From contig SKMG01000357.1 in NCBI GenBank assembly GCA_007121175.1, positions 1-6,303 of the forward strand: 6,303 bases of DNA. The letters run 5' to 3'. Of the stretch, positions 5,843 to 6,303 are shown piece after piece (position 1 is the first letter of the stretch; every line of letters begins with the position of its first letter). The notes under the pieces were generated by a model. The model did not search any database, was not told the DNA's origin, and saw only the letters and a list, made by a program, of their open reading frames with translations. The position numbers and the translations under genes were made by a program. The stretch comes from Trueperaceae bacterium. GTDB taxonomy: Bacteria; Deinococcota; Deinococci; Deinococcales; Trueperaceae.

Positions 5843-6067
5843 CGGTTGGTGTGCCCCGCCGGCCGTCGCATGGCAAACGTGCCGGCCCGCAGGCAGCCTG
5901 TACTTCGGGCCCGATCCGGCGCTCGTCGCCGAGCAGATGATCCGCTCGGTGCCGATGCGGCGCTACGGCGCCATGGAGGAGATCCCCGGCGCCGTGGCCT
6001 TCCTCCTCGGCGACGATTCGAGCTACTCACCGGCATCAACGTGCCGACCGCGGGAGGAATCCTGTAG
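5843..6067 (+). pseudogene. Remnant of a short-chain dehydrogenase/reductase (C-terminal end, frameshifted)
   Basis: The only clear trace of a plus-strand gene in the right half. One frame reads PDPALVAEQMIRSVPMRRYG, then MEEIPGAVAFLLGDDSSY up to TAC 6024-6026. The typical SDR ending LTGINVPTAGGIL continues in another frame to TAG 6065-6067. One missing base near 6026 would join them, giving the familiar pattern of classical SDR C-termini (PMRRYG..EEI, FL..DDSSY.TG....DGG). A possible VCPAG piece near 5849, matching the usual VxPG segment, is in yet another frame. The Rossmann nucleotide-binding half and the YxxxK catalytic site are absent from the window. It is a decayed, 5'-truncated gene and the family call is good. 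A sequencing error could explain the single frameshift but not the missing front. Confidence 0.75.
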
Positions 6068-6074
6068 GCGGCGC

Positions 6075-6303
6075 TCAGGTCGCGACCGCCGGGCCGTCTG
6101 ACGCGCGCTCGGCTGGCCGCGTCACCTCGTAGTGCAGCCACAGGAAGCCATGCTCCTGAGGACGAGCCGACACCAGCCGCAGGACGGTGGGCACTTCCTC
6201 GGCCGTCAGGTCGTCGCAGTCCGCCAGCGTCGGTGTTCGGCGGCCTCCGATGAGTACCGGCTTCAGGATCAGGTGGACCTCGTCGACGAGCCCGGCGCGA
6301 AGC
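6075..6303 (-). CDS. RibD C-terminal domain (dihydrofolate reductase-like) protein, 5' end outside window
   Basis: The C-terminal 75 residues of a minus-strand gene that continues past the right edge, ending at TGA 6077-6075. LRAGLVDEVHLILKPVLIGG is the characteristic last-strand region of the RibD C-terminal/DHFR-like fold. It is followed by RRTPTLADCDDL and LRLVSARPQEHGFLWLHYEV, the closing strands. The tail VTRPAERASDGPAVAT is probably disordered. Members are NADPH-dependent reductases, either in riboflavin synthesis or stand-alone proteins of unknown substrate. The N-terminal cofactor-binding part and any deaminase domain are off the window, so this cannot be narrowed to true RibD. It ends 8 bases from the SDR remnant's stop in a tail-to-tail arrangement. 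Confidence 0.85.
   Translation of the reverse strand, partial: LRAGLVDEVHLILKPVLIGGRRTPTLADCDDLTAEEVPTVLRLVSARPQEHGFLWLHYEVTRPAERASDGPAVAT

Noticed and set aside
1..6303. CRISPR array or insertion sequence
   Set aside because: No regularly spaced repeats, no transposase-like reading frame and no paired terminal inverted repeats with target duplications were seen.

Overview
The window is high-GC DNA with a strong preference for G or C at third codon positions, GTG and TTG starts beside ATG, and good Shine-Dalgarno boxes. This fits a chromosome segment from a high-GC soil-type bacterium such as an actinobacterium or chloroflexot. The sequence alone does not fix the lineage. There are no rRNA or tRNA genes, CRISPR arrays or recognisable insertion sequences.

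Layout: the left edge (1-114) holds the 3' end of an unrecognised plus-strand gene followed by a GC hairpin. A plus-strand vapB-vapC pair follows (297-934), with a 13-bp inverted repeat over its presumed promoter. From about 1.03 kb onward the intact genes are all on the minus strand. In transcription order from the right they are: a RibD C-terminal (dihydrofolate-reductase-like) protein cut by the right edge (6075-6303); a BBE-type FAD-linked oxidase (4202-5617) with a small one-helix ORF coupled to its stop (3954-4205); an AbrB-type antitoxin plus PIN toxin (3252-3826); an alpha/beta hydrolase (2136-2966); and an MntA/HepT (MNT/HEPN) pair (1031-1824). One plus-strand short-chain dehydrogenase remnant (about 5843-6067) is frameshifted and 5'-truncated.

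The main theme is a cluster of three unrelated toxin-antitoxin modules within about 3.5 kb, mixed with metabolic orphans and gene debris. This looks like an accessory or decaying island rather than one coordinated pathway. Two modules use PIN-domain VapC RNases but different antitoxin folds. The third is a HEPN RNase with a nucleotidyltransferase antitoxin. The most unusual observation is in that third module: the HepT RX4HXY motif reads R-D-K-R-I-H-D-S, with serine where the tyrosine normally AMPylated by MntA should be. The HepT C-terminus also looks like a frameshift run-on. No clearly new multi-gene system is evident; the altered HepT/MntA pair is the best candidate for new biology.
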